From CAIMMJ01 sp037131955 (GTDB taxonomy: Bacteria > Bacteroidota > Bacteroidia > UBA4408), in assembly GCA_037131955.1 (NCBI GenBank), contig JBAXQC010000022.1:1-38373 (forward strand): a stretch of 38,373 bases of DNA, written 5' to 3'. Numbering within the stretch: position 1 is the first letter of the stretch; each line of letters begins with the position of its first letter. The notes under the pieces are model-generated. The model saw nothing but the letters and a program-made list of their open reading frames with translations, was not told the DNA's origin and did no database searches. Position numbers and translations under genes: made by a program. Shown here piece after piece: positions 1 to 8,826 of the stretch.

Positions 1-4
1 TACT

Positions 5-1945
5 TTGGGAAACAAATTGATAAACGATGAGTTTTTTGAGCTAGAGCATACAAATGAGATTTCAAAAAAATGGTTAAAGGAACAAGAAACATTCTTTAAA
101 AAATACATGAACCAAACACCTTCAATCAGGGAGAGATTTAACAAAATAAATAGTTTTGAAAGTAAAAATTTCTTGCTGTTAGGTGATAGGTATTTTACTG
201 TAATGTATGGTTCCGATGGATTGGGAATTTATTGTAAAAAATCACTTAGCAAAAGCGTTACGCCAATAATTACAAATGATGATATAGTTTTAGAGAAAGG
301 GAAGTTTGCAAATATTAGAACAATGCAAGTTTCAGCCAACAACGAATACTTAGCTTATTCTTATGCAACAAATGGAAGTGAGCAATTAAAAATTAAAGTT
401 TTTGATTTAAAAGAAAACAAACATTTGCCAGAAGTTTTAGACACTATTTCATCCGATGAAGTGCAATGGTATAAAGATGGATTTTTTTACAAAAAAGAAA
501 ATTCTCAAAAAATATTTTACCATCAATTGTTTACCAATCAAGAAAAGGATTCAATAATTTTTTCTAGTAAAAAAGTAAAAAGTGCAGTATTCAATTTTAA
601 AGTTGTAAACAATCAAAATTATTTAATTGTAACACAAAACAACTTAGCTACAAAACTTCAAAATGTTTATTATTTAAATTTAAAATCAAGTGAAAAAATA
701 TTTTTACCCTTAATTATAAAACATCAAGGAGATATTGATTTTATTGACGCAAATGACACATTAATTTATTTTACTTGTAAAAAGGATAACTCCACAAATT
801 GTTTATTTTTCATCAAACCTTCAAATCCTAAAACATGGAATTTGGCAATTCCAGTGCAAGAAAATGAATTATTGAGTCTAGTAAAGATTTTTAATTCTCA
901 TATAGTTGCCTCATACAAAAAGGGACCAAACAGCTTGCTTAGAATTTTTAACTTGTCAGGAGAACTAGCCTCAGGGATAAATTTACCATTAGGTTATTCA
1001 ATTAGTAATATCCAAGGATTTAGAGATGCAGAGAGTTTTTACTTTGATTTAGGTTCTATACTCTATCCTTATATTACTTATGAATACAATTATAAAAAAG
1101 AAAAATACGCCGCAGTGGCAAACATACTTGTAAATTTTGATTTCAAAAACATAGAATACAATTACAAAGAAATTGAAGCAAAGGACAGCAAAAAAATTCC
1201 AATAATAATTTGCAAAAAGAAAGAAACAGTTCTTAGTGGATCTCCAACTTTATTAGAAAGTTACGGAGGCTATGGAATAAGTTATGAAAATGAATTTAGT
1301 TCGCCTATTGTAGATTTTATAGAAAGAGGAGGTGTTTATGTTCGTGCTTACATAAGAGGTGGTGGTGAATTAGGAGAAGATTGGCACAAACAAGGTTCCG
1401 GAATAAATAAATCAAACACATTTAACGATTTTATTTCTGTTGCAAAATTTTTAGTGGACAGTGGGTATACAAATCCAAATAAACTAGCCATAAAAGGCGG
1501 CTCACATGGAGGTTTAGTTGTTGGAGTGGCATATTCCCTAGAGCCAAAATTGTTTAAAGCAGCAATCTGCAATGCTGCACCCTTAGACATATTAAATTTG
1601 CTATTAAAAACTAAATCTATTTTTCAGAATAACGAATATGGCGATTTTAGAAACCAAAATGAATTGGATAGTTTAGTAAAATACAATCCCTATTACAACA
1701 TTAAAGATTCCATAAACTATCCATCATTATTTATTTATGCCTCAGAAAACGATGAAAGAGTTCCGTTTATAAATCAAGCAAAGTTCGCAGCATTGATGCA
1801 AAACAGAGAGCGTCAAAAAAATCCAATTTTATTTTTTTTAGAAAAAAATGCAGGCCATTATGGAGCAGAAAATACTTACGAAGAAGCTATGGATAAACAC
1901 ATTCTCGAAAGTAAGTTTCTCTACAAAGAATTAGGAATGGACTAA
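5..1945 (+). CDS. Prolyl oligopeptidase family serine peptidase (S9A), 5' end uncertain
   Basis: Serine peptidase of the prolyl oligopeptidase family, which cleaves short peptides, often after proline. The C-terminal alpha/beta-hydrolase domain (about residues 395-646) is clear. It has the family stretch SYGGYG, the RGGGELG loop, nucleophile Ser500 in GGSHGG, Asp583 in ENDERVP and His618 in AGHYG, and the 83- and 35-residue spacings fit the family. The weakly conserved N-terminal 390 residues should form the beta-propeller that limits substrate size. No signal peptide is visible. The first possible start is TTG at 5, but the frame stays open to the window edge. The usual N-terminal DPYxWLE motif is only dimly recognisable, so a few codons may be missing. 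It converges with the response regulator operon, leaving 21 bp between the stops. Family assignment is firm; substrate is not known. Confidence 0.9.
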   Translation: MGNKLINDEFFELEHTNEISKKWLKEQETFFKKYMNQTPSIRERFNKINSFESKNFLLLGDRYFTVMYGSDGLGIYCKKSLSKSVTPIITNDDIVLEKGKFANIRTMQVSANNEYLAYSYATNGSEQLKIKVFDLKENKHLPEVLDTISSDEVQWYKDGFFYKKENSQKIFYHQLFTNQEKDSIIFSSKKVKSAVFNFKVVNNQNYLIVTQNNLATKLQNVYYLNLKSSEKIFLPLIIKHQGDIDFIDANDTLIYFTCKKDNSTNCLFFIKPSNPKTWNLAIPVQENELLSLVKIFNSHIVASYKKGPNSLLRIFNLSGELASGINLPLGYSISNIQGFRDAESFYFDLGSILYPYITYEYNYKKEKYAAVANILVNFDFKNIEYNYKEIEAKDSKKIPIIICKKKETVLSGSPTLLESYGGYGISYENEFSSPIVDFIERGGVYVRAYIRGGGELGEDWHKQGSGINKSNTFNDFISVAKFLVDSGYTNPNKLAIKGGSHGGLVVGVAYSLEPKLFKAAICNAAPLDILNLLLKTKSIFQNNEYGDFRNQNELDSLVKYNPYYNIKDSINYPSLFIYASENDERVPFINQAKFAALMQNRERQKNPILFFLEKNAGHYGAENTYEEAMDKHILESKFLYKELGMD

Positions 1946-1966
1946 AAATAATTAGAAATTAAATGC

Positions 1967-2359
1967 CTAATATTTTTCTTTAATAATTTCAAAAAGTTGG
2001 GCAGTATTTAATGGTTTTGGCAAAAGATCTAATGCAATAGAATTTGCTCTTGCCCGGGAATTATCTCCAAAATCTAATGACGACGAAACCATAACTACTT
2101 TGCATTTATTTATAAACTCTTCTTCAAAATAATTAAACTTTGAGAGGAACTCAAATCCATTCATAATTGGCATTTGAATATCTAACAAAATTAAATCAGG
2201 CCAATTAGATAAGCTACAATCTGCCAAATAAGCTAATGCCCAATTAGCAGAGTTAAATGGGATGACTGAATTTACCCATTCGCATTTACTTAAAAATGTT
2301 TGGTGTATAAATAAATCAATATCAGAGTCGTCTACAAGTAAGATATTTATGGGTTTCAT
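1967..2359 (-). CDS. Single-domain response regulator (CheY-like receiver)
   Basis: A receiver domain fills the whole 130-residue protein and there is no output domain. Visible residues are the acidic pair Asp10-Asp11, phospho-acceptor Asp60 in LLDIQMP and Lys115 in LLPKP. The switch position has a serine run (Ser92-94) in place of the usual Thr, which is common in this subgroup. It is the last gene of the minus-strand signalling operon. Its ATG overlaps the stop of the upstream receiver-kinase by one base (TAATG), which suggests translational coupling. The likely phosphate donors are the two kinases immediately upstream. With no DNA-binding domain, it presumably acts by protein contact or as a shuttle in a phosphorelay. 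The function is inferred from architecture; the family call is secure. Confidence 0.93.
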   Translation of the reverse strand: MKPINILLVDDSDIDLFIHQTFLSKCEWVNSVIPFNSANWALAYLADCSLSNWPDLILLDIQMPIMNGFEFLSKFNYFEEEFINKCKVVMVSSSLDFGDNSRARANSIALDLLPKPLNTAQLFEIIKEKY

Positions 2360-3453
2360 TACTTATTATTTACCTTGTTTGGTATAAATATTTTAAACGA
2401 TGTTCCGGTTTCCAAAGAAGAGGCCACTTCTATTGTACCTCCAATTTTTTCTAGTGCTTCTTTCACAATATAAAGACCAATACCACTGCCTTGCTTTTCA
2501 TTGGCAGTAAGTGTTCTAAAAAACATTTTAAAAATATGTTCTAAATGTTCTTGTAAAATACCAATGCCATTATCTGTAATAGTTATGTAAACAGATTTTT
2601 GATTTGCGTTTATAATTATTAGAATTTTATGCTCAGTATTTTCTGGATTTTTAAACTTTATTGCATTAGAAATTAAGTTACTTAAAATTACTTTTATTCT
2701 AAATAAATCTCCTATAAATTCTTCACTTTGCTTTACATTAGTTTCAATAAATACTCCATCGTCTATTTTATTTTGTGATTTTAAAATATCGTTTATTAAT
2801 TCTTGAAAGTTAATGTCCTCAAGTAATTCACCTGACTTTGAATTGATGTAGTAGTCTATAATATTTCTTAAATAGGCATCTAATTTTAAAACACAATCTT
2901 CAATTATCTTTGTGTATGTTGGATTAAAACTATCATTTTCCATTTTTGAAAGTTCTAATACGCCCAATATTGACATAAGTGGAGAACGCAAATCATGCGA
3001 AACACTGTAAACAAACTTATTTAGTTCGTCGTTTAATTTTTGTAGCTCAGTATTTTTTGAATTAATCTCTTTTTTAGAAAGAAAAATTTGGCTTGCATTT
3101 TCTAATATCAAAGATAGTTTTTCCCAGTCCCAAGGTTTTTGAATGTATTTAAAAACTTGTCCTCGGTTAATGGCATCAATAACTACGTCGATATCCGATT
3201 GACCTGTGATTAAAATTCTTACACTATTTGGGCAAAACGGAAGTGTTTTTTCTAAAAATTCAACACCTGTTATGGCAGGCATTCTTTGGTCAGAAAGAAT
3301 AATTTCAACAGGAACGGTTTCAATAATTCTTAAAGCATCTGCAGCATTTTTTGCAATGTAAACTTCATAATACTTTCTAAAAAAAGACTTAAATGAATTT
3401 AAATTGTTCTCTTCATCGTCTACGTAAAGAATTTTAATTTTATCTGTTTGCAA
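2359..3453 (-). CDS. Receiver-histidine kinase hybrid, cytoplasmic
   Basis: Domain order is receiver (about 5-122), a short coiled-coil linker (about 125-148), a HisKA dimerisation domain with phospho-acceptor His153 in SHDLRSPL, and a HATPase domain (about 245-358) with N box SNLISNAIKF, G1 box DNGIGI and G2 box GSGIGLYIV. The receiver has Asp11-Asp12, Asp55 in SDQRMP, Thr83 and Lys106 in IQKPW. There is no signal peptide or membrane segment, so this is a soluble kinase whose input is probably phosphorylation of its own receiver. It lies 8 bp downstream of the membrane kinase gene and overlaps the next response regulator by one base. A relay from membrane kinase to this protein to the small receiver is a reasonable inference. 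The receiver closely resembles the protein encoded divergently at 8827. Confidence 0.93.
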   Translation of the reverse strand: MQTDKIKILYVDDEENNLNSFKSFFRKYYEVYIAKNAADALRIIETVPVEIILSDQRMPAITGVEFLEKTLPFCPNSVRILITGQSDIDVVIDAINRGQVFKYIQKPWDWEKLSLILENASQIFLSKKEINSKNTELQKLNDELNKFVYSVSHDLRSPLMSILGVLELSKMENDSFNPTYTKIIEDCVLKLDAYLRNIIDYYINSKSGELLEDINFQELINDILKSQNKIDDGVFIETNVKQSEEFIGDLFRIKVILSNLISNAIKFKNPENTEHKILIIINANQKSVYITITDNGIGILQEHLEHIFKMFFRTLTANEKQGSGIGLYIVKEALEKIGGTIEVASSLETGTSFKIFIPNKVNNK

Positions 3454-3461
3454 AATCTCTT

Positions 3462-5621
3462 TTAATTATTAGAATGTAATTTTAAATGTTTTTTTAGAAT
3501 TATACTAATTTTTGTTCCAACTCCTTCTGTAGATTCTACTTCAATTTTGGCTTGGTGTGTTTCTATAATTTTAAATACTATAGACATTCCTAGTCCTGTT
3601 CCCTCCCCTACATCTTTAGTAGTAAAAAATGGTTCAAATATTTTATGTTTTACTTGTTCGCTCATTCCAATTCCAGAATCCTCTACAACTAAAATTACAT
3701 TATCTGCTGTTTCTAAAGTTGTGATTTTTAAAAATTGATCAAATTCTAAACCTTTCTTTTTTATTGCATACAAGGCATTGCTAAAAAGGTTCATAAAAAC
3801 TTGATTTAACTTACCTGGCAAACACTCAATAAGTGGCAAATCGCCAAGCTCTTTTATAACTTTGATATTTGGAGTGAGTAAATTTTTTAATAATACCAGA
3901 GTGCTTTCAATGCCTTCGTTAATATTGGCCTGTTTAATATCTGTTTCATCAAGACGAGAAAAATTCTTTAGTCCAGTAACGATTTCGGCTGTACGTTTTG
4001 CACCGTCTTCAATTCCTGAAAGTAAAATATCTACTTCTTCTTTTACATATTCTAAATCTATACTATTTTTATACTCTTTAATTGCTAACAAATCTTTTTC
4101 AAGATTTTTACTTCCTTCTAACTCTTCGTACTTCTTAATCACGCTAAGAATGTCTTCTACATCTAACTTAAGTGGCTTTACGTTTGCACTAACAAAATTT
4201 ATTGGATTGTTTATTTCATGAGCTATGCCTGCCGTTAACTGACCAAGCGAAGCCATCTTTTCTGCATCAACCAATTGTGCCTGAGTTTCCTTTAAATTAT
4301 TTAGTGCAAGATTTATTTCAACATTTGCCTTTTCCAATTCTACTGTTCGCTCAGTAACCTTTCTTTCTAGCACAATGTTTTGTTCTTTAATTAAAATCTC
4401 ATTTTGCTTTAGTGCTTCTAATGCATTTGCTTGTGATTCTTCTTTTTCCCTTTTAAGAATATTTATCCTGTCGGCTAGTGCAAACGAAAGCAAAATAACT
4501 TCAACAACTGAACCAAATTGCAATGCATAGGTGGTAAAAATATTTGCTTCAATTATTCCGGCATCTTTTAGCACAAAAACAAAAACGCCTATTACCAAAA
4601 CAATCCAAGCTAAAAAGAAAAATTTTGCGGGAGGATAACCTTTTCTGTAAATAATTAAGGAGGTTACAAAAATGTATATAGAAACTATGCCTACCGCTGC
4701 TTGCGTAATTTGATGAGAAAAGGCATTTACTTTATAGGTATTAGCAACTATACAGAGTAAAAAAAGTGCAAAAATAAAGTTTTTAAATTTATCTAATTTG
4801 GGCGTAAATTCTTTTGTGTGTAAAAAAAATCTTAAAAATTCTATAGACGACAAACAAACAAAAGTTGTAGAGTAATATACACTTCGTGAGGAGAGCCAAA
4901 AATTATCTGTCCAAATAAATTTTAATGCATAGCCTTCCAAAACTGCCTGAGTAAAACCTACAAAGAAAATATATACAACATAGTACAAATAGCTTTTATC
5001 TTTTACGGTAAAGAAGATAAATAAATTATAAGCCATCATTACCAAGATAACCCCAAAATAAATTCCAAACAGTAAGTCTCTTTTTCTATTTCGTTCAAGA
5101 GTGTTAGAAATGTTGCCCACTTGCACAGGCATTAATACTTGTTCACCACTTTTTACTCGTATTAAATAATGTTTTTCTTGATTACTGTTGAGCTTAGTGT
5201 CAAACAATAAATACTGGTCTTTGTATTTTCTCTCTTCAAAACTAATGAGCTCTCCAAGCGTTTTTTGTTCAATTAATACTCCATTTTCATTCAACTCAAA
5301 TAACTGCAACTCATCAATTACAGATTGATTAATTTGTATTATAAAATTAGAATCTCTGTTTGAATCGTTTTTTAATTTAAACTTTATCCAAAAGTTACCC
5401 TCCGTAAAACCTAAATTAGGGACTTTATTTTTACAAGGAATAAATTTTTTTGACTTGTAAATTTCTTGATAATCTAGTTTGCCATCCTTGTCATTTAAGA
5501 TAGATAAATTTTCTCCAATTATTTTAGTAGAAAAGTCTTTGGGAATTACAAATGCATCTTTAGCTAGTGCAGAAAATAAATTAACGAAAAGAAATAAAAA
5601 TAATAAATAATTTTTTTTCAT
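3462..5621 (-). CDS. 7TMR-DISM sensor histidine kinase
   Basis: Membrane sensor kinase of 719 residues. It has a signal peptide (1-20, cut near ALA-KD), then an extracytoplasmic 7TMR-DISMED2-type jelly-roll domain (about 25-170, containing NLGFTEGNFW). Seven hydrophobic segments follow between about 184 and 385, then a coiled coil (about 388-455, with LERKVTERT). The kinase core has His468 in GIAHEINNP, an N box around NLFSNALYAI, DSGIGM, and GTGLGMSIV. 7TMR-DISM sensors are thought to bind carbohydrate-like or other small ligands outside the inner membrane. The gene sits 3 bp downstream of the LuxI-like acyltransferase gene and 8 bp upstream of the receiver-kinase, so it is the obvious candidate sensor for whatever the operon makes. 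The ligand is not deducible. A paralogous sensor module with a phosphatase output is encoded at 29653-31749. Confidence 0.93.
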   Translation of the reverse strand: MKKNYLLFLFLFVNLFSALAKDAFVIPKDFSTKIIGENLSILNDKDGKLDYQEIYKSKKFIPCKNKVPNLGFTEGNFWIKFKLKNDSNRDSNFIIQINQSVIDELQLFELNENGVLIEQKTLGELISFEERKYKDQYLLFDTKLNSNQEKHYLIRVKSGEQVLMPVQVGNISNTLERNRKRDLLFGIYFGVILVMMAYNLFIFFTVKDKSYLYYVVYIFFVGFTQAVLEGYALKFIWTDNFWLSSRSVYYSTTFVCLSSIEFLRFFLHTKEFTPKLDKFKNFIFALFLLCIVANTYKVNAFSHQITQAAVGIVSIYIFVTSLIIYRKGYPPAKFFFLAWIVLVIGVFVFVLKDAGIIEANIFTTYALQFGSVVEVILLSFALADRINILKREKEESQANALEALKQNEILIKEQNIVLERKVTERTVELEKANVEINLALNNLKETQAQLVDAEKMASLGQLTAGIAHEINNPINFVSANVKPLKLDVEDILSVIKKYEELEGSKNLEKDLLAIKEYKNSIDLEYVKEEVDILLSGIEDGAKRTAEIVTGLKNFSRLDETDIKQANINEGIESTLVLLKNLLTPNIKVIKELGDLPLIECLPGKLNQVFMNLFSNALYAIKKKGLEFDQFLKITTLETADNVILVVEDSGIGMSEQVKHKIFEPFFTTKDVGEGTGLGMSIVFKIIETHQAKIEVESTEGVGTKISIILKKHLKLHSNN

Positions 5622-5624
5622 TCA

Positions 5625-6326
5625 TCAGAATTTTGTGTTGGGTAAAATTAAATTGTATTTAACTAAAACCTCTTCGCCTTTGGCAGTAAGTTCATATTTA
5701 TCTATAAGTGGATTTTCCCTTAAATATAAAATTCTTGTTTTGTAATTTTGATATACTCTGTCTAAAGTAAATGGATTCATGGTTAGAACCCTTGCCACAA
5801 AATTAGAATTTGGATAAATAAACTCGCCATTATTACCAATTCCTCTTTCAATTTTATAACCAACCTGCAATGCTATTTTTAATGTGTAGTGAGCCACAAT
5901 GGTAAACATTGAGTTTATTGGAAGTTGATTTGCAATTGCAATTCCTGCTATAACCAGCATAAGCGTAATTCCCATTTGAGGGGCTTCTTCTCTGCTGTTC
6001 CACAACCCACACAACTCGCATGTACCTCCATTAATTCTGTAATTTTTAACCAGCTCCACAATCTTTGGGTCAAAATGTGTAACGGCTTCTTCAACAGGAA
6101 GTGGTTGCTGGCCGTCGGAAATTTGTATTCTAATTCCTCCAAGAAGATTTCCTGTTTTTTCGGATTCGGCAGTTATTACAAAAACATATGGATCGTCGGC
6201 CCAATCGGATTTATTGGTGGTTATATTAGATAAATTAAACCCTTCGAGCACCTTTCTATGTTCACTTGCATAACGCAAACAAGCTTCTGGTTCATCTATT
6301 GCTCTAAATGCTCTAATTTTTATCAT
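5625..6326 (-). CDS. GNAT-fold protein resembling acyl-homoserine-lactone synthases (LuxI-like)
   Basis: A 233-residue protein that I read as a GNAT-fold acyltransferase of the autoinducer-synthase type. The order of motifs recalls LuxI. Arg24 lies in an N-terminal helix. Trp42-Ala-Asp-Asp-Pro-Tyr precedes a hydrophobic strand, and GGIRIQ (63-68) resembles the LuxI GTARLLP strand. ELCGLW (104-109) sits where LuxI has a catalytic Glu before SR. A long helix (118-133) is followed by a strand with FTIVAHYTLK and then VGYKIE, like the acyl-binding half. Residues 165-233 form an extension with no clear match. A CxxC pair is present (Cys103, Cys106). There is no signal peptide. It lies 6 bp downstream of the ThiF/nitroreductase fusion and 3 bp upstream of the sensor kinase. 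Substrates are unknown. It could be another GNAT N-acyltransferase; homology to LuxI is inferred by eye. Confidence 0.55.
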   Translation of the reverse strand: MIKIRAFRAIDEPEACLRYASEHRKVLEGFNLSNITTNKSDWADDPYVFVITAESEKTGNLLGGIRIQISDGQQPLPVEEAVTHFDPKIVELVKNYRINGGTCELCGLWNSREEAPQMGITLMLVIAGIAIANQLPINSMFTIVAHYTLKIALQVGYKIERGIGNNGEFIYPNSNFVARVLTMNPFTLDRVYQNYKTRILYLRENPLIDKYELTAKGEEVLVKYNLILPNTKF

Positions 6327-6332
6327 TTGTTT

Positions 6333-8666
6333 CTAAACAAATATTAAAACTTCATTTATATCTCTTCTTAGCGAATTTACAACAGGTTTTGCACCTTTAA
6401 ATAATCGGAATAAAAATATCTCTCCCATATTATCATTTTCAATGTTCCAAATTTCTTTGTATTTCTTTCTTAACATTGGTAGTCTTTCTAACATATTATC
6501 GTCTAATCCCTCACCATGGCCGTGAATGAGCCTTGCAAATAAAAATGTGGCAGGAGATTGAGGTTGAAACGCAATGCCTAAGCCATTTGCTTTTATCCAA
6601 ACTTTTTCCATTGCCCTTCCTCCATCAACAACAGATTCTTTTGAATAAGTTGGCATAGTTATTAACCCAAGGGCAGATGCACCGGCAGTTGATTTTTTTG
6701 ATAATTTTTCAAATGCAGTTCCACCTTTCCACTGGTTTAAATACTGAATAACCTTTTTATCTTTTGCCATTTTAAATCCGGTTAATTCAGCAATTGTAAG
6801 ATCGCAAGTTTCTATATCAATACCATCTTTGGTTTTTAAATTTTCTTGGGGTGTCCATCTAATTTCATCTAAAAAATTTTTATGGCCTTCGTCATGCATA
6901 ATTCGCAATTTTTCTACTTCGGCTATTATGCTTCCAAGTTCATTTATTTTATTTAAATCGGTAATAATTTTTAGTTCACAGCCCTCAATTTCATTGGCAA
7001 CATTTGCTAACTCTGCTAGTTCTTCAGTTGGAATTTCAATTCTATTTTCGATGTTTCTGTTAGTTAACCTTAAGTTAATTAACGAATAAAGATTTGAACT
7101 AAATTTTTTTTCAATTTCTGTGGAAGAATAATTTGTCTCAAAAAATTCAAATGATGCCACTAAATTTTTATCGGCTTGGTTGGGGAAATAATTAATTTTA
7201 ATGTTTAAATTATTGTTTTGTGCAGATAGAATTAAGTTTTCTATTGCGGCACCTAAAGCTACTCTCGAAGCCATTCTATCATAATCTAAAAGAGGTGATG
7301 AACGCAGTACGTCTTGCAAAAGGTATAACTTTTTTCCTTTGTGGTACCAAATCCATGGCTGTGCATTTCCACCTGAAGGGGCTTTGGTGGCATCCAAAAC
7401 TAATTCGGTAATTAATTTCTTATCAAGCTCAATTGATTCATCACTAACAATCTGAGCATCAGATTTAATAAAATCAATAATCTCTTCTTCGATAGAGGCA
7501 TTAAAATTATTCTTAAACACAAAATTACTTTCATTCACATTTGTGTTATCATTTTTTATTATGTCCTCCACATCAATGTAAAATCTTCCGGATCCGGTGT
7601 AATAATTGAGCAATACCCTTCTACTAACATCTGCGGTAATTCCTCCGCCCAACGTTACGGCAGATGCCAATTGAGGCCATGTAGAAATAGTTTCACCAAT
7701 TTCCATCATAGATGCCTTAGCTCTGGTGCTAATGGTATCTATGCCTACAATATCCAACATGTAAGGAATTTTGTCTTCGTTGGTTTTTAAGGTTTTTAAT
7801 TTTGCAATGTCTAAATTTTCTAATAACCCATGAAGAACAGGTCTTTGCGGATGCAAGTCAAATCTTTCTATATCTAGCATACACCTGTCACTGGCTTCCA
7901 TTATAACCGGCACTTTTAATTCCTTGGCTTTGTATCGGCTCAAAATTTTTATGTCTAATCCATCTGATTCTTCCACCAATAAATCCAATTTCCCTCCATC
8001 TAAAAAAAACGAATCCATGTTTTCTTCATTTAATCCTTGGGTAAAGCATTTTATTGTAATAAATGGATCTATTTCAGAAATTTCTCTTGCAACAGATATG
8101 CATTTAGAAAGACCAAGATTCTGCAAACCAGTTCTTATTCTATTTAAGTTTGTTAATTCTAGGGTATCAAAATCTGCCAATCGTAATTCACCGCAAACTC
8201 TTTCCATTGCTAATGTAACAGATACTGATTGCCCCACTGAAAGCCCAATTACACCAATTTTTTTCTGCGCTAATATTTCTCTTTCATGCAAAGTTATTTT
8301 GTATTGATTTCGGCTGGTTCTTACATCAATAAATTCTACTTTATCTAAAATATGTATTAATTTGTTTGACCAAGGGTAATATACCCAAATTCCATATTCA
8401 TAAATTGAATCACCACCAAGTTTCTTATTAATTTCGTTTTCTAAATCTGATGCTGAAAATTTTCTTGAAGGGTTTTGGCATTTTATTAGCTCTGATAGCT
8501 GACCCCTTATTTCATCGTGAACAACAACAGAGTCATCATCTAAAAGTTGATTTATTTTGATTTGGTCAATATCGTTTTTTGGATAAAAAAACAGAGGCAC
8601 ATACGAACTTTCTGTGCTTATTAATTGCTCTGTTTTTTTTACTATCTTACTTACGTTTAATGACAT
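6333..8666 (-). CDS. ThiF/E1-like adenylation domain fused to nitroreductase domain (Rv1355c/MoeY family)
   Basis: A 777-residue two-enzyme fusion. Residues 1-125 are a family-specific N-terminal region. Residues 130-370 form an E1/ThiF-like Rossmann domain with a nucleotide loop GVIGLSVGQS (138-147), Asp165 and Asp167 in ADFDTLELTNLNR, and Asn173 and Arg176, all typical of E1-type adenylation. The Zn-binding CxxC pairs of ThiF/MoeB are absent. Residues about 415-740 form an FMN-binding nitroreductase-like domain, with KAPSGGNAQPW (429-439), a GAAIENLILSAQ helix, and a late ALGLITMP plus WIKANGLGIAFQP segment. The same architecture is found in mycobacterial Rv1355c (annotated MoeY), whose function is not established to my knowledge. 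It is the first gene of the operon, 6 bp before the LuxI-like gene. I infer small-molecule activation and redox modification rather than molybdopterin synthesis. Confidence 0.85.
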   Translation of the reverse strand: MSLNVSKIVKKTEQLISTESSYVPLFFYPKNDIDQIKINQLLDDDSVVVHDEIRGQLSELIKCQNPSRKFSASDLENEINKKLGGDSIYEYGIWVYYPWSNKLIHILDKVEFIDVRTSRNQYKITLHEREILAQKKIGVIGLSVGQSVSVTLAMERVCGELRLADFDTLELTNLNRIRTGLQNLGLSKCISVAREISEIDPFITIKCFTQGLNEENMDSFFLDGGKLDLLVEESDGLDIKILSRYKAKELKVPVIMEASDRCMLDIERFDLHPQRPVLHGLLENLDIAKLKTLKTNEDKIPYMLDIVGIDTISTRAKASMMEIGETISTWPQLASAVTLGGGITADVSRRVLLNYYTGSGRFYIDVEDIIKNDNTNVNESNFVFKNNFNASIEEEIIDFIKSDAQIVSDESIELDKKLITELVLDATKAPSGGNAQPWIWYHKGKKLYLLQDVLRSSPLLDYDRMASRVALGAAIENLILSAQNNNLNIKINYFPNQADKNLVASFEFFETNYSSTEIEKKFSSNLYSLINLRLTNRNIENRIEIPTEELAELANVANEIEGCELKIITDLNKINELGSIIAEVEKLRIMHDEGHKNFLDEIRWTPQENLKTKDGIDIETCDLTIAELTGFKMAKDKKVIQYLNQWKGGTAFEKLSKKSTAGASALGLITMPTYSKESVVDGGRAMEKVWIKANGLGIAFQPQSPATFLFARLIHGHGEGLDDNMLERLPMLRKKYKEIWNIENDNMGEIFLFRLFKGAKPVVNSLRRDINEVLIFV

Positions 8667-8826
8667 TTAGCGGCCGATTTTGTTAGTTTTTATTATGCAA
8701 AGAAAGTTTATTAAGTAAACAATCCTAATTTTTTTTGTAAAAAAAATAAATAAAACAAAATAAAATTCTATTTTTGAACGTATTTACTAACTATGAGTTT
8801 TTAATAAACCATCAAAAAATAAATTT
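8667..8826. promoter_or_regulatory. Divergent control region of the signalling locus
   Basis: This 160-bp AT-rich gap separates the fusion-gene start (minus) from the receiver gene (plus). On the plus strand TATTTTTG at 8769-8776 matches the Bacteroidota -7 box and lies 50 bp before the 8827 start. No perfect -7 box was found for the minus-strand operon; TAGGATTG, read on the minus strand, is one mismatch away. A small inverted repeat GTTTA-N5-TAAAC at 8706-8720 lies between the two and could be a regulator site, although such repeats occur by chance in AT-rich DNA. Confidence 0.4.

Noticed and set aside
7924..8307. Plus-strand open frame of 127 codons
   Set aside because: It lies wholly inside the ThiF/nitroreductase fusion in the opposite strand and has no recognisable motif; the fusion frame carries clear enzyme motifs.
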